A DNA stretch of 64,000 nt from assembly GCA_026119855.1 (NCBI GenBank), contig JAOWBW010000113.1:372001-436000 (forward strand), read 5' to 3'. This stretch comes from Campanula takesimana. Lineage: Eukaryota; Streptophyta; Magnoliopsida; Asterales; Campanulaceae. Position numbers and translations under genes: made by a program. This document shows positions 32,814-44,975 of this stretch, piece after piece. The notes beneath the pieces are model-generated. The model was not told the DNA's origin. It did not search any database and saw nothing but the letters and a program-made list of their open reading frames with translations. Within the stretch, counting starts at the first letter, position 1. Every line of letters begins with the position of its first letter.

Positions 32814-34377
32814 ACTCCCCCACACTTAGATCTTGCTTGTCCTCGAGCAAGTTTAAACATTTGAAAAGAGAGGGGTGTAAATGACAATAGTAAGAAAAAT
32901 AAAGAAGGTCATCAATGCTCCCTTGGAATATTGTTATATAATACTGCCCTCATAAAATCCTTTTGTTCTAAATTTTCCGTCTCAAGAAATTTGTGAAGAA
33001 GAATGTAGGATAATATTGAAAAATAAAGAGAAAAGTTTGAATGTTAATATAACATGAATAAATTCCATTGAATAAGAGCATATTGAGATAACCAAATGAA
33101 GTTGTGGGACATAAGTATGAATTAAGAATTATATTCACTCTTTTAGAGTGCTTTGTGAATAACTTTTTCATGCTTGGAAATACATTTCTTTAACTATGAT
33201 TTTTATTCTTTATCAAAGATATTCATAAATTGCTATGCTCTTTGAATCACAAAAATTGATGAAAGGCGGAGGATGATAGTGGAAAAAGGCTCGAGAATTA
33301 ATTAATTAGACGTGGCAATTGAGTTTCTTGCTTCTAAATTGTCACACTCTATAATGATATATTCATTTAGATATTTGAGTGGACAATCAAAAGAAGATTA
33401 TGTTTGATTAATTAGCCTTTTAAAAGTGGAAATGGAAAGATGAATTAAAGTGAAATTTTTGTGATTCATAAGCATAACAAAAGATGAAAACCTTTGAAAA
33501 AGAGTAGAAATGAAAGTTTTTGATATGTATATACAAGAATGTTTTAAAAGTCTCACAAGTATATTGTATCCAAACTAAATGCCCACAAACTCATTAATAA
33601 TGTAATGCTTCTATTCAATAGGATTTAAAAGTCTATATTAATTTTGAAAGTTTTCCATTTATAATCCAATACAATCCTAAGTTATTTTTATTAAATTTTT
33701 CAAGAAGTAAAAGTTAGAAGGAAAAAGTTTTACTTAGGCAAATGATAATAAAGATAACATTCTCATCAATGGGAGCATTGGCAATTTTTTTTTATTTTTT
33801 ATTTTTTAAAATTGAAATATCGGGAACATAGCCCTTACATTTTCTTTTTGAAGAGAAAAACATAAAAACTGCTAGAAATAATTAAACATAGTAAAAAATA
33901 CTAAAAACTAAAAATGAGAAAAGAAATTTAAAAAGAAAAGAAATTAAAAAGACAGATACTACCCCCCCCCCACATTTAAATGAAACATTGTCCCTAATGT
34001 TTTTTAAAAAGGAGAAATGAAAAATTGGGACAAGAATAATTAGAGGAGAGGGAGAAAAAGAGGTACCGACTAGAATGGTGGCGGTGGTGGCGGGATCCTT
34101 CTTCGTTCTGTGCCATGTTTCCTTCTAGCACTTCTCTAAGTCTTCTTAACCTTTCGTGAAAGGTTCTTTCAGGTTCCGGATCAAACTCTTCAAGTATGGT
34201 CCGGGCTCTTTTCATATACTTCGAGAGTACCTAAAGAAAAAAAAATTCAAAGACACAAATTCCTCGAAGGGATGTTAAATAATAAAAATAAATAAAATTA
34301 AAACTAAAGACTTAAAAACACAAAGCAAAAAAAATTCAGAAAGTAAACCGTTGTCCCCGGCAACGGCGCCAAAAACT
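32814..34377 (-). other. Array internal region 1
   Basis: 1564 bp. PBS for tRNA-Asp at 34354-34371. A short frame at 34215-33994 begins MKRARTILEEFDPEPERTF and includes MAQNEEGSRHH, a likely gag remnant. There is a C10 run at 33962, a hairpin (cttgcttgtcctcgagcaag, 32832-32851) and PPT-like agtgtgggggagt next to the LTR. No pol domains. Confidence 0.88.
33994..34215 (-). CDS. Gag-like N-terminal fragment, 73 residues (first of four copies)
   Basis: The first ATG lies 139 nt downstream of the PBS. The charged start (FDPEPERTFHERLRRLREV) resembles the N-terminus of Athila/Tat gag proteins. The C-terminal third (YLFFSLSSNYSCPNF) is not gag-like and probably reads through noncoding DNA. Identical frames occur at 37259-37038, 40295-40074 and 43336-43115. 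Whether it is translated is unknown; its preservation may reflect only the youth of the copies. Confidence 0.4.
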   Translation of the reverse strand: MKRARTILEEFDPEPERTFHERLRRLREVLEGNMAQNEEGSRHHRHHSSRYLFFSLSSNYSCPNFSFLLFKKH

Positions 34378-35854
34378 TGTTAGGTTTATTCCGCAAGTGC
34401 ACGGGTTATTGATAGTATAGTAATGTGCAAGTACGGGTCGATCCCACGGAGAAAACGTTACTTTAGAAAATGTTTGCTTTGATGAAAGAATAGTAAAAAG
34501 TGTGATTGGGGGGTTAAATTATTTTGTCACTGAACTAGAAATATATTGCACAATACTCTAATTTTGAATTGAAAACTCTTATGAAGAAATACTTCCTGGG
34601 ATTGGGACTCAAACAATCAAATGTTCATCAAGTAATCATGCTCTTTTAGTTTAAAGTTTCATTTTAAATCAAGGATGGTATGCTTGGCCTACACTACTTC
34701 TCACGATCAAGCAAGTAGCGTTTGTATTCTCATACTAATTATGCCCTAACTGTTTGAGAAATCCGTTTATGTTGTCCCCGCCCTGTCACAAGCGGGCATT
34801 CCGGCTTATCTCTAGCTGACCATAATTAGTAAGAATCCATTAAGTTTTCTTTATGAAAATCGGCATACTTCCACTCAAGGACATCCCTAGGCCATTAATC
34901 TACTCTCGTGATTAATAGAAACCCAGTCACTTTGTATGGTTCCGTTAATCGAGATTCACCGCTAGGTCCTTCTCTCGATTAACTGGGATTCATACAAATC
35001 ATGGACGTCATCATGGTTGTAGGCGTTTTAGTATAATACAAAGAGATTATTTTAAGATGAAGAGAATAGAAATAAGATGAACATGAATTAAAGTGATGAA
35101 CAAATGATGCTGAGTTTCGAACCCCAAGAAAAAGGGAGGATTACTCACAAGACATTATAAAACAAGATATAAGTAAAGCAATATAAAGATAAGAGAAGAA
35201 GAAAACTTAGTCTTGTATTGATGAAAGAAATAAGGGCTGCAAATAATTCTGTAAGAATATGTATTGCCTTTCCTCAAGAACACCTCAAAAAAAGATGTAA
35301 AATAATAATATTGTGAGACTAAATTTTACTAGAGTAATGTTACAACAATTTCTGGATCCTTCCCGGATGATAAAATCTGATGTAGAAGTCTTCTTATATA
35401 GGCTTTGGGGTAAAGAGAGGTGACTTTTCCCGGATAACTTCTTGAAGAGGTCCCAATTGAAAAGGCATCTTTTTGCTGAAACAGGGGGTGCTCGGCCGAG
35501 TCAAGGAAGGTGCTCGGCCGAGCAAGCCTTTGAAAATTTTAACTTTGCCTTCTGATGCTCATGCTCGGCCGAGTCAAGGGAGGTGCTCGGCCGAGCACCT
35601 GCTGGAACTCTCTTATTCTTCAATTTTCTTTGTCCAGCTATTTTACTTTTTACTTGTTTGTTCTTCCTCCTTCCAAATCATGCCCAAAGCTATCATTATG
35701 CTCCACAATCTTGTATTAATCACAAAACTACACCACCAAGCATATTATCCGTGTATTGAAGTAAAATGAGATGAGTTAAGCTATATATTTACTAAATTAA
35801 AGTAAAAAGATAATATTTTTGGACCTTAAATGACTATAAAATAGTCATTTATCA
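34378..35854 (-). repeat. Array LTR 2
   Basis: 1477 bp. It shares 'gagtttcgaacc' with LTR 1 and 'ccgttaatcg' with LTRs 3-5, so it is intermediate. Confidence 0.92.
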
Positions 35855-37421
35855 ACTCCCCCACACTTAGATCTTGCTTGTCCTCGAGCAAGTTTAAACA
35901 TTTGAAAAGAGAGGGGTGTAAATGACAATAGTAAGAAAAATAAAGAAGGTCATCAATGCTCCCTTGGAATATTGTTATATAATACTGCCCTCATAAAATC
36001 CTTTTGTTCTAAATTTTCCGTCTCAAGAAATTTGTGAAGAAGAATGTAGGATAATATTGAAAAATAAAGAGAAAAGTTTGAATGTTAATATAACATGAAT
36101 AAATTCCATTGAATAAGAGCATATTGAGATAACCAAATGAAGTTGTGGGACATAAGTATGAATTAAGAATTATATTCACTCTTTTAGAGTGCTTTGTGAA
36201 TAACTTTTTCATGCTTGGAAATACATTTCTTTAACTATGATTTTTATTCTTTATCAAAGATATTCATAAATTGCTATGCTCTTTGAATCACAAAAATTGA
36301 TGAAAGGCGGAGGATGATAGTGGAAAAAGGCTCGAGAATTAATTAATTAGACGTGGCAATTGAGTTTCTTGCTTCTAAATTGTCACACTCTATAATGATA
36401 TATTCATTTAGATATTTGAGTGGACAATCAAAAGAAGATTATGTTTGATTAATTAGCCTTTTAAAAGTGGAAATGGAAAGATGAATTAAAGTGAAATTTT
36501 TGTGATTCATAAGCATAACAAAAGATGAAAACCTTTGAAAAAGAGTAGAAATGAAAGTTTTTGATATGTATATACAAGAATGTTTTAAAAGTCTCACAAG
36601 TATATTGTATCCAAACTAAATGCCCACAAACTCATTAATAATGTAATGCTTCTATTCAATAGGATTTAAAAGTCTATATTAATTTTGAAAGTTTTCCATT
36701 TATAATCCAATACAATCCTAAGTTATTTTTATTAAATTTTTCAAGAAGTAAAAGTTAGAAGGAAAAAGTTTTACTTAGGCAAATGATAATAAAGATAACA
36801 TTCTCATCAATGGGAGCATTGGCAATTTTTTTTTATTTTTTATTTTTTAAAATTGAAATATCGGGAACATAGCCCTTACATTTTCTTTTTGAAGAGAAAA
36901 ACATAAAAACTGCTAGAAATAATTAAACATAGTAAAAAATACTAAAAACTAAAAATGAGAAAAGAAATTTAAAAAGAAAAGAAATTAAAAAGACAGATAC
37001 TACCCCCCCCCCCCCACATTTAAATGAAACATTGTCCCTAATGTTTTTTAAAAAGGAGAAATGAAAAATTGGGACAAGAATAATTAGAGGAGAGGGAGAA
37101 AAAGAGGTACCGACTAGAATGGTGGCGGTGGTGGCGGGATCCTTCTTCGTTCTGTGCCATGTTTCCTTCTAGCACTTCTCTAAGTCTTCTTAACCTTTCG
37201 TGAAAGGTTCTTTCAGGTTCCGGATCAAACTCTTCAAGTATGGTCCGGGCTCTTTTCATATACTTCGAGAGTACCTAAAGAAAAAAAAATTCAAAGACAC
37301 AAATTCCTCGAAGGGATGTTAAATAATAAAAATAAATAAAATTAAAACTAAAGACTTAAAAACACAAAGCAAAAAAAATTCAGAAAGTAAACCGTTGTCC
37401 CCGGCAACGGCGCCAAAAACT
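35855..37421 (-). other. Array internal region 2
   Basis: 1567 bp. PBS at 37398-37415, C13 run near 37003, gag-like frame 37259-37038. It is otherwise essentially identical to region 1. Confidence 0.9.
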
Positions 37422-38898
37422 TGTTAGGTTTATTCCGCAAGTGCACGGGTTATTGATAGTATAGTAATGTGCAAGTACGGGTCGATCCCACGGAGAAAAC
37501 GTTACTTTAGAAAATGTTTGCTTTGATGAAAGAATAGTAAAAAGTGTGATTGGGGGGTTAAATTATTTTGTCACTGAACTAGAAATATATTGCACAATAC
37601 TCTAATTTTGAATTGAAAACTCTTATGAAGAAATACTTCCTGGGATTGGGACTCAAACAATCAAATGTTCATCAAGTAATCATGCTCTTTTAGTTTAAAG
37701 TTTCATTTTAAATCAAGGATGGTATGCTTGGCCTACACTACTTCTCACGATCAAGCAAGTAGCGTTTGTATTCTCATACTAATTATGCCCTAACTGTTTG
37801 AGAAATCCGTTTATGTTGTCCCCGCCCTGTCACAAGCGGGCATTCCGGCTTATCTCTAGCTGACCATAATTAGTAAGAATCCATTAAGTTTTCTTTATGA
37901 AAATCGGCATACTTCCACTCAAGGACATCCCTAGGCCATTAATCTACTCTCGTGATTAATAGAAACCCAGTCACTTTGTATGGTTCCGTTAATCGAGATT
38001 CACCGCTAGGTCCTTCTCTCGATTAACTGGGATTCATACAAATCATGGACGTCATCATGGTTGTAGGCGTTTTAGTATAATACAAAGAGATTATTTTAAG
38101 ATGAAGAGAATAGAAATAAGATGAACATGAATTAAAGTGATGAACAAATGATGCTGAGTTTCCAACCCCAAGAAAAAGGGAGGATTACTCACAAGACATT
38201 ATAAAACAAGATATAAGTAAAGCAATATAAAGATAAGAGAAGAAGAAAACTTAGTCTTGTATTGATGAAAGAAATAAGGGCTGCAAATAATTCTGTAAGA
38301 ATATGTATTGCCTTTCCTCAAGAACACCTCAAAAAAAGATGTAAAATAATAATATTGTGAGACTAAATTTTACTAGAGTAATGTTACAACAATTTCTGGA
38401 TCCTTCCCGGATGATAAAATCTGATGTAGAAGTCTTCTTATATAGGCTTTGGGGTAAAGAGAGGTGACTTTTCCCGGATAACTTCTTGAAGAGGTCCCAA
38501 TTGAAAAGGCATCTTTTTGCTGAAACAGGGGGTGCTCGGCCGAGTCAAGGAAGGTGCTCGGCCGAGCAAGCCTTTGAAAATTTTAACTTTGCCTTCTGAT
38601 GCTCATGCTCGGCCGAGTCAAGGGAGGTGCTCGGCCGAGCACCTGCTGGAACTCTCTTATTCTTCAATTTTCTTTGTCCAGCTATTTTACTTTTTACTTG
38701 TTTGTTCTTCCTCCTTCCAAATCATGCCCAAAGCTATCATTATGCTCCACAATCTTGTATTAATCACAAAACTACACCACCAAGCATATTATCCGTGTAT
38801 TGAAGTAAAATGAGATGAGTTAAGCTATATATTTACTAAATTAAAGTAAAAAGATAATATTTTTGGACCTTAAATGACTATAAAATAGTCATTTATCA
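37422..38898 (-). repeat. Array LTR 3
   Basis: 1477 bp. It is the first LTR from the left with 'gagtttccaacc', shared with LTRs 4 and 5. Confidence 0.92.
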
Positions 38899-40457
38899 AC
38901 TCCCCCACACTTAGATCTTGCTTGTCCTCGAGCAAGTTTAAACATTTGAAAAGAGAGGGGTGTAAATGACAATAGTAAGAAAAATAAAGAAGGTCATCAA
39001 TGCTCCCTTGGAATATTGTTATATAATACTGCCCTCATAAAATCCTTTTGTTCTAAATTTTCCGTCTCAAGAAATTTGTGAAGAAGAATGTAGGATAATA
39101 TTGAAAAATAAAGAGAAAAGTTTGAATGTTAATATAACATGAATAAATTCCATTGAATAAGAGCATATTGAGATAACCAAATGAAGTTGTGGGACATAAG
39201 TATGAATTAAGAATTATATTCACTCTTTTAGAGTGCTTTGTGAATAACTTTTTCATGCTTGGAAATACATTTCTTTAACTATGATTTTTATTCTTTATCA
39301 AAGATATTCATAAATTGCTATGCTCTTTGAATCACAAAAATTGATGAAAGGCGGAGGATGATAGTGGAAAAAGGCTCGAGAATTAATTAATTAGACGTGG
39401 CAATTGAGTTTCTTGCTTCTAAATTGTCACACTCTATAATGATATATTCATTTAGATATTTGAGTGGACAATCAAAAGAAGATTATGTTTGATTAATTAG
39501 CCTTTTAAAAGTGGAAATGGAAAGATGAATTAAAGTGAAATTTTTGTGATTCATAAGCATAACAAAAGATGAAAACCTTTGAAAAAGAGTAGAAATGAAA
39601 GTTTTTGATATGTATATACAAGAATGTTTTAAAAGTCTCACAAGTATATTGTATCCAAACTAAATGCCCACAAACTCATTAATAATGTAATGCTTCTATT
39701 CAATAGGATTTAAAAGTCTATATTAATTTTGAAAGTTTTCCATTTATAATCCAATACAATCCTAAGTTATTTTTATTAAATTTCAAGAAGTAAAAGTTAG
39801 AAGGAAAAAGTTTTACTTAGGCAAATGATAATAAAGATAACATTCTCATCAATGGGAGCATTGGCAATTTTTTTTTATTTTTTTTTTTAAATTGAAATAT
39901 CGGGAACATAGCCCTTACATTTTCTTTTTGAAGAGAAAAACATAAAAACTGCTAGAAATAATTAAACATAGTAAAAAATACTAAAAACTAAAAATGAGAA
40001 AAGAAATTTAAAAAGAAAAGAAATTAAAAAGACAGATACTACCCCCCCCCCACATTTAAATGAAACATTGTCCCTAATGTTTTTTAAAAAGGAGAAATGA
40101 AAAATTGGGACAAGAATAATTAGAGGAGAGGGAGAAAAAGAGGTACCGACTAGAATGGTGGCGGTGGTGGCGGGATCCTTCTTCGTTCTGTGCCATGTTT
40201 CCTTCTAGCACTTCTCTAAGTCTTCTTAACCTTTCGTGAAAGGTTCTTTCAGGTTCCGGATCAAACTCTTCAAGTATGGTCCGGGCTCTTTTCATATACT
40301 TCGAGAGTACCTAAAGAAAAAAAAATTCAAAGACACAAATTCTTCGAAGGGATGTTAAATAATAAAAATAAATAAAATTAAAACTAAAGACTTAAAAACA
40401 CAAAGCAAAAAAAATTCAGAAAGTAAACCGTTGTCCCCGGCAACGGCGCCAAAAACT
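38899..40457 (-). other. Array internal region 3
   Basis: 1559 bp. PBS at 40434-40451, gag-like frame 40295-40074. Private changes include a shortened 'aaatttcaagaag', an altered T-run near 39868 and 'attcttcgaagg'. Confidence 0.9.
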
Positions 40458-41934
40458 TGTTAGGTTTATTCCGCAAGTGCACGGGTTATTGATAGTATAG
40501 TAATGTGCAAGTACGGGTCGATCCCACGGAGAAAACGTTACTTTAGAAAATGTTTGCTTTGATGAAAGAATAGTAAAAAGTGTGATTGGGGGGTTAAATT
40601 ATTTTGTCACTGAACTAGAAATATATTGCACAATACTCTAATTTTGAATTGAAAACTCTTATGAAGAAATACTTCCTGGGATTGGGACTCAAACAATCAA
40701 ATGTTCATCAAGTAATCATGCTCTTTTAGTTTAAAGTTTCATTTTAAATCAAGGATGGTATGCTTGGCCTACACTACTTCTCACGATCAAGCAAGTAGCG
40801 TTTGTATTCTCATACTAATTATGCCCTAACTGTTTGAGAAATCCGTTTATGTTGTCCCCGCCCTGTCACAAGCGGGCATTCCGGCTTATCTCTAGCTGAC
40901 CATAATTAGTAAGAATCCATTAAGTTTTCTTTATGAAAATCGGCATACTTCCACTCAAGGACATCCCTAGGCCATTAATCTACTCTCGTGATTAATAGAA
41001 ACCCAGTCACTTTGTATGGTTCCGTTAATCGAGATTCACCGCTAGGTCCTTCTCTCGATTAACTGGGATTCATACAAATCATGGACGTCATCATGGTTGT
41101 AGGCGTTTTAGTATAATACAAAGAGATTATTTTAAGATGAAGAGAATAGAAATAAGATGAACATGAATTAAAGTGATGAACAAATGATGCTGAGTTTCCA
41201 ACCCCAAGAAAAAGGGAGGATTACTCACAAGACATTATAAAACAAGATATAAGTAAAGCAATATAAAGATAAGAGAAGAAGAAAACTTAGTCTTGTATTG
41301 ATGAAAGAAATAAGGGCTGCAAATAATTCTGTAAGAATATGTATTGCCTTTCCTCAAGAACACCTCAAAAAAAGATGTAAAATAATAATATTGTGAGACT
41401 AAATTTTACTAGAGTAATGTTACAACAATTTCTGGATCCTTCCCGGATGATAAAATCTGATGTAGAAGTCTTCTTATATAGGCTTTGGGGTAAAGAGAGG
41501 TGACTTTTCCCGGATAACTTCTTGAAGAGGTCCCAATTGAAAAGGCATCTTTTTGCTGAAACAGGGGGTGCTCGGCCGAGTCAAGGAAGGTGCTCGGCCG
41601 AGCAAGCCTTTGAAAATTTTAACTTTGCCTTCTGATGCTCATGCTCGGCCGAGTCAAGGGAGGTGCTCGGCCGAGCACCTGCTGGAACTCTCTTATTCTT
41701 CAATTTTCTTTGTTCAGCTATTTTACTTTTTACTTGTTTGTTCTTCCTCCTTCCAAATCATGCCCAAAGCTATCATTATGCTCCACAATCTTGTATTAAT
41801 CACAAAACTACACCACCAAGCATATTATCCGTGTATTGAAGTAAAATGAGATGAGTTAAGCTATATATTTACTAAATTAAAGTAAAAAGACAATATTTTT
41901 GGACCTTAAATGACTATAAAATAGTCATTTATCA
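40458..41934 (-). repeat. Array LTR 4
   Basis: 1477 bp. Private variants 'tttgttcagc' and 'agacaatatt'. Confidence 0.92.
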
Positions 41935-43498
41935 ACTCCCCCACACTTAGATCTTGCTTGTCCTCGAGCAAGTTTAAACATTTGAAAAGAGAGGGGTGTA
42001 AATGACAATAGTAAGAAAAATAAAGAAGGTCATCAATGCTCCCTTGGAATATTGTTATATAATACTGCCCTCATAAAATCCTTTTGTTCTAAATTTTCCG
42101 TCTCAAGAAATTTGTGAAGAAGAATGTAGGATAATATTGAAAAATAAAGAGAAAAGTTTGAATGTTAATATAACATGAATAAATTCCATTGAATAAGAGC
42201 ATATTGAGATAACCAAATGAAGTTGTGGGACATAAGTATGAATTAAGAATTATATTCACTCTTTTAGAGTGCTTTGTGAATAACTTTTTCATGCTTGGAA
42301 ATACATTTCTTTAACTATGATTTTTATTCTTTATCAAAGATATTCATAAATTGCTATGCTCTTTGAATCACAAAAATTGATGAAAGGCGGAGGATGATAG
42401 TGGAAAAAGGCTCGAGAATTAATTAATTAGACGTGGCAATTGAGTTTCTTGCTTCTAAATTGTCACACTCTATAATGATATATTCATTTAGATATTTGAG
42501 TGGACAATCAAAAGAAGATTATGTTTGATTAATTAGCCTTTTAAAAGTGGAAATGGAAAGATGAATTAAAGTGAAATTTTTGTGATTTATAAGCATAACA
42601 AAAGATGAAAACCTTTGAAAAAGAGTAGAAATGAAAGTTTTTGATATGTATATACAAGAATGTTTTAAAAGTCTCACAAGTATATTGTATCCAAACTAAA
42701 TGCCCACAAACTCATTAATAATGTAATGCTTCTATTCAATAGGATTTAAAAGTCTATATTAATTTTGAAAGTTTTCCATTTATAATCCAATACAATCCTA
42801 AGTTATTTTTATTAAATTTTTCAAGAAGTAAAAGTTAGAAGGAAAAAGTTTTACTTAGGCAAATGATAATAAAGATAACATTCTCATCAATGGGAGCATT
42901 GGCAATTTTTTTTATTTTTTATTTTTTAAAATTGAAATATCGGGAACATAGCCCTTACATTTTCTTTTTGAAGAGAAAAACATAAAAACTGCTAGAAATA
43001 ATTAAACATAGTAAAAAATACTAAAAACTAAAAATGAGAAAAGAAATTTAAAAAGAAAAGAAATTAAAAAGACAGATACTACCCCCCCCCCCACATTTAA
43101 ATGAAACATTGTCCCTAATGTTTTTTAAAAAGGAGAAATGAAAAATTGGGACAAGAATAATTAGAGGAGAGGGAGAAAAAGAGGTACCGACTAGAATGGT
43201 GGCGGTGGTGGCGGGATCCTTCTTCGTTCTGTGCCATGTTTCCTTCTAGCACTTCTCTAAGTCTTCTTAACCTTTCGTGAAAGGTTCTTTCAGGTTCCGG
43301 ATCAAACTCTTCAAGTATGGTCCGGGCTCTTTTCATATACTTCGAGAGTACCTAAAGAAAAAAAAATTCAAAGACACAAATTCCTCGAAGGGATGTTAAA
43401 TAATAAAAATAAATAAAATTAAAACTAAAGACTTAAAAACACAAAGCAAAAAAAATTCAGAAAGTAAACCGTTGTCCCCGGCAACGGCGCCAAAAACT
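41935..43498 (-). other. Array internal region 4
   Basis: 1564 bp. PBS at 43475-43492, C11 run at 43082, gag-like frame 43336-43115. Private variant 'gtgatttataagc'. Confidence 0.9.
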
Positions 43499-44975
43499 TG
43501 TTAGGTTTATTCCGCAAGTGCACGGGTTATTGATAGTATAGTAATGTGCAAGTACGGGTCGATCCCACGGAGAAAATGTTACTTTAGAAAATGTTTGCTT
43601 TGATGAAAGAATAGTAAAAAGTGTGATTGGGGGGTTAAATTATTTTGTCACTGAACTAGAAATATATTGCACAATACTCTAATTTTGAATTGAAAACTCT
43701 TATGAAGAAATACTTCCTGGGATTGGGACTCAAACAATCAAATGTTCATCAAGTAATCATGCTCTTTTAGTTTAAAGTTTCATTTTAAAGCAAGGATGGT
43801 ATGCTTGGCCTACACTACTTCTCACGATCAAGCAAGTAGCGTTTGTATTCTCATACTAATTATGCCCTAACTGTTTGAGAAATCCGTTTATGTTGTCCCC
43901 GCCCTGTCACAAGCGGGCATTCCGGCTTATCTCTAGCTGACCATAATTAGTAAGAATCCATTAAGTTTTCTTTATGAAAATCGGCATACTTCCACTCAAG
44001 GACATCCCTAGGCCATTAATCTACTCTCGTGATTAATAGAAACCCAGTCACTTTGTATGGTTCCGTTAATCGAGATTCACCACTAGGTCCTTCTCTCGAT
44101 TAACTGGGATTCATACAAATCATGGACGTCATCATGGTTGTAGGCGTTTTAGTATAATACAAAGAGATTATTTTAAGATGAAGAGAATAGAAATAAGATG
44201 AACATGAATTAAAGTGATGAACAAATGATGCTGAGTTTCCAACCCCAAGAAAAAGGGAGGATTACTCACAAGACATTATAAAACAAGATATAAGTAAAGC
44301 AATATAAAGATAAGAGAAGAAGAAAACTTAGTCTTGTATTGATGAAAGAAATAAGGGCTGCAAATAATTCTGTAAGAATATGTATTGCCTTTCCTCAAGA
44401 ACACCTCAAAAAAAGATGTAAAATAATAATATTGTGAGACTAAATTTTACTAGAGTAATGTTACAACAATTTCTGGATCCTTCCCGGATGATAAAATCTG
44501 ATGTAGAAGTCTTCTTATATAGGCTTTGGGGTAAAGAGAGGTGACTTTTCCCGGATAACTTCTTGAAGAGGTCCCAATTGAAAAGGCATCTTTTTGCTGA
44601 AACAGGGGGTGCTCGGCCGAGTTAAGGAAGGTGCTCGGCCGAGCAAGCCTTTGAAAATTTTAACTTTGCCTTCTGATGCTCATGCTCGGCCGAGTCAAGG
44701 GAGGTGCTCGGCCGAGCACCTGCTGGAACTCTCTTATTCTTCAATTTTCTTTGTCCAGCTATTTTACTTTTTACTTGTTTGTTCTTCCTCCTTCCAAATC
44801 ATGCCCAAAGCTATCATTATGCTCCACAATCTTGTATTAATCACAAAACTACACCACCAAGCATATTATCCGTGTATTGAAGTAAAATGAGATGAGTTAA
44901 GCTATATATTTACTAAATTAAAGTAAAAAGATAATATTTTTGGACCTTAAATGACTATAAAATAGTCATTTATCA
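43499..44975 (-). repeat. Array LTR 5
   Basis: 1477 bp. Private variants 'aaaatgttac', 'aaagcaagg', 'accactagg' and 'gagttaagg', the last lying next to the first palindrome. I counted about eight differences from LTR 1. Confidence 0.92.

Larger units (their letters stand above)
31337..44975 (-). mobile_element. Tandem array of a non-autonomous tRNA-Asp-primed LTR element (5 LTRs, 4 internal regions)
   Basis: The 13,639-bp insertion begins TGTTAGG and ends TTTATCA. It is flanked once by the 5-bp target duplication ttact (31332-31336, 44976-44980). Inside, five LTRs of exactly 1477 bp alternate with four internal regions of 1564, 1567, 1559 and 1564 bp. Each internal region has, on the minus strand, a PBS perfectly complementary to the tRNA-Asp 3' end (TGGCGCCGTTGCCGGGGA), a 73-residue gag-like N-terminal frame, and a PPT-like AGTGTGGGGGAGT. 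No pol is present. tRNA-Asp priming and the gag word DPEPERTFHERLRRLR suggest an Athila/Tat-related parasite. A normal insertion has two LTRs and one internal region, so this grew by LTR recombination or entered as a multimer. Confidence 0.93.

Noticed and set aside
32968..33171. 67-residue minus-strand frame repeated four times in the array internal regions
   Set aside because: Low-complexity AT-rich translation with no gag or pol similarity; repetition follows from the array.
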